This document shows positions 6,017 to 6,838 of a DNA stretch of 6,838 bases, piece by piece. Position 1 is the stretch's first letter, and every line of letters begins with the position of its first letter. Under the pieces are notes generated by a model. It was given only the letters and a program-made list of their open reading frames with translations. It was not told where the DNA came from and did not search any database. The translations under genes were made by a program, and so were the position numbers. Source of the DNA: CAZYPH01 sp964649095 (GTDB lineage: Bacteria; Bdellovibrionota; UBA1018; UBA923); the NCBI GenBank assembly GCA_964649095.1, contig CAZYPH010000116.1, positions 1 through 6,838 on the forward strand, in the 5' to 3' direction.

Positions 6017-6358
6017 CGTTACCTTCTCTAGTGCGCTCATCGTGGTGGAACCGTCAAAATAGGCTCCGTAGTCTATGCCAAAATTTGGAGTATCAATAGA
6101 CCCAATAACTCGACCTGTTGGTTTGATTAGGACGCGGGATTGGGCTTTGATAGTGCCCCGAACAAAACCTTCAATAATAATTGAATCGGCCTCAATAATA
6201 CCTTCAATCACCGAATCAGCGCCCAATAGTATCTCGGTCTGAGGCGCTGCAATGAGCTCGCCTTTAAGCGTGCCATCAAAACGGCAGTTTTTGGCGATAC
6301 GCACCGTACCCTCGATCGACGTACTAGATATAATCCAATTAAATGAGTCTACTTGCAT
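6008..6358 (-). CDS. Bactofilin (polymer-forming cytoskeletal protein)
   Basis: Bactofilins polymerise without nucleotide into filaments at the inner face of the membrane and act as scaffolds for cell-shape, wall-remodelling or polar proteins. The 116-residue product has a short N-terminal tail (MQVDSFNWI) and then a right-handed beta-helix core (~10-105) with the repeated hydrophobic/glycine rungs of the family: SIEGTVRI, RFDGTLKGELIA, ILLGADSVIEGIIEADSIII, EGFVRGTIKA and GRVIGSIDTPNFGIDYGAYFDG. The ending 'G-A-x-F-x-G-x-x-x-M' (98-107) is a standard bactofilin signature. It is near the lower end of family length, with little flanking sequence. The ATG lies 2 nt after the stop of the gene upstream, with GGA at 6368-6370 as a Shine-Dalgarno candidate, so the two genes are likely one operon. 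No M23 peptidase, a common partner, is visible in the window. Confidence 0.92.
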   Translation of the reverse strand: MQVDSFNWIISSTSIEGTVRIAKNCRFDGTLKGELIAAPQTEILLGADSVIEGIIEADSIIIEGFVRGTIKAQSRVLIKPTGRVIGSIDTPNFGIDYGAYFDGSTTMSALEKVTKK

Positions 6359-6360
6359 GA

Positions 6361-6838
6361 TTACGGTTCCGAAAAATTCTGGTTAATTAAAAGGCCGCCC
6401 GTTCGATTGAAGATTAAAATCTGAAAATGCTTTGCTGTGGTCGCGAACTGCGCATTCACCATTCTGAAACGAGCTACTTGAAAAGTCTCACCCCGTTCAA
6501 AATTGAACATTACGTTACCTGATGAATTAATAATATCTGGATAACTATATATACCATTTTCTGTCTTTGCTAAAACAGCTAGGTAGCCTTTTTCGACAGA
6601 CTCTCCTGGTGTGCGATTGTGTAACTCAAATGTTAGTAGAGTTTTATTTCCTGTCGTAGAGATTTTAAAGTTTTGAATGGCGACCTTTGCAGGCACACCC
6701 GTAAGTTCTGCGGTGTTGTCAGTGACTTGGCTGCCAAACAACGAAAATAGAGGCCTGGTATCAAGCGCTTTCGGTGTTGTAGTGGTTGGTTCACGTAACG
6801 ACTTTAACTGAGCTTCGAGTGCCGTAACTTTATCTTTT
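6361..6838 (-). CDS. Unrecognised protein upstream of bactofilin, C-terminal 159 residues (partial)
   Basis: The frame is open from the right edge to the TAA at 6361-6363, so the start lies outside the window; an internal TTG at 6741 is not a convincing start. The visible part begins with a heptad-like, charged segment (KDKVTALEAQLKSLRE) consistent with the end of a coiled coil. A Pro/Thr-rich linker (REPTTTTPKA) follows, then a beta-rich C-terminal domain of ~120 residues. That domain has alternating strands such as KVAIQNFKIS, KTLLTFELHN, GYLAVLAKT, NVMFNFERGETFQVARFRMVNAQF and FQILIFNRTG. This coiled-coil/linker/beta layout is often seen in periplasmic or membrane-anchored envelope proteins, but no membrane helix is visible here. 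I do not recognise the family. The 2-nt gap to the bactofilin start indicates one operon and suggests a shared envelope or cytoskeletal role (inference). Confidence 0.85.
   Translation of the reverse strand, partial: KDKVTALEAQLKSLREPTTTTPKALDTRPLFSLFGSQVTDNTAELTGVPAKVAIQNFKISTTGNKTLLTFELHNRTPGESVEKGYLAVLAKTENGIYSYPDIINSSGNVMFNFERGETFQVARFRMVNAQFATTAKHFQILIFNRTGGLLINQNFSEP

Noticed and set aside
1..6838. CRISPR array, tRNA/rRNA, insertion sequence, phage or defence genes
   Set aside because: No regularly spaced repeats, cloverleaf sequence, transposase or integrase motif, or toxin-antitoxin-like gene pair was seen on either strand.

Overview
The window looks like a gene-dense chromosomal segment of a Gram-negative bacterium of moderate, mid-40s GC (estimated by eye). 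A secreted 527-residue protein with a C-terminal phenylalanine behaves like an outer-membrane beta-barrel, and a FliL-family protein and a bactofilin are also present. This mix, with the low GC, would fit Bdellovibrionota or a related former deltaproteobacterial group. That placement is inference; no rRNA or other marker gene is in the window.

Left part (1-2228): an ORF open to the left edge runs leftward from an ATG at 552. It encodes a membrane-anchored protein whose first ~120 residues weakly resemble the non-catalytic N-terminus of class A penicillin-binding proteins. Across a 92-146 bp divergent spacer holding short inverted and direct repeats, a rightward gene encodes the predicted outer-membrane barrel, which I cannot name.

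Middle part (2244-4927): three leftward genes. A stand-alone FliL-family gene converges on the barrel gene. Upstream of it, behind a strong intrinsic terminator (2826-2886), lies a two-gene unit: a PhnP-type metallo-beta-lactamase-fold hydrolase and alanine dehydrogenase. These overlap by ATGA, with the alanine dehydrogenase Shine-Dalgarno inside the last codons of the hydrolase, so translational coupling is likely.

Right part (4939-6838): an extended short-chain dehydrogenase/epimerase gene diverges from the hydrolase across about 40 bp. It ends in a hairpin plus T-run that overlaps its stop codon. A leftward pair then follows: a bactofilin and, 2 nt upstream of it, an unrecognised gene that runs off the right edge and has a coiled-coil-like segment and a beta-rich C-terminal domain.

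Alanine dehydrogenase, the MBL hydrolase, the SDR, FliL and bactofilin are recognisable families. The less explained items are the edge ORF with its internal GC shift, the barrel protein, and the putative partner of the bactofilin. I see no RNA gene, CRISPR array, insertion sequence, phage gene or defence system, and nothing I would claim as a new multi-gene system.
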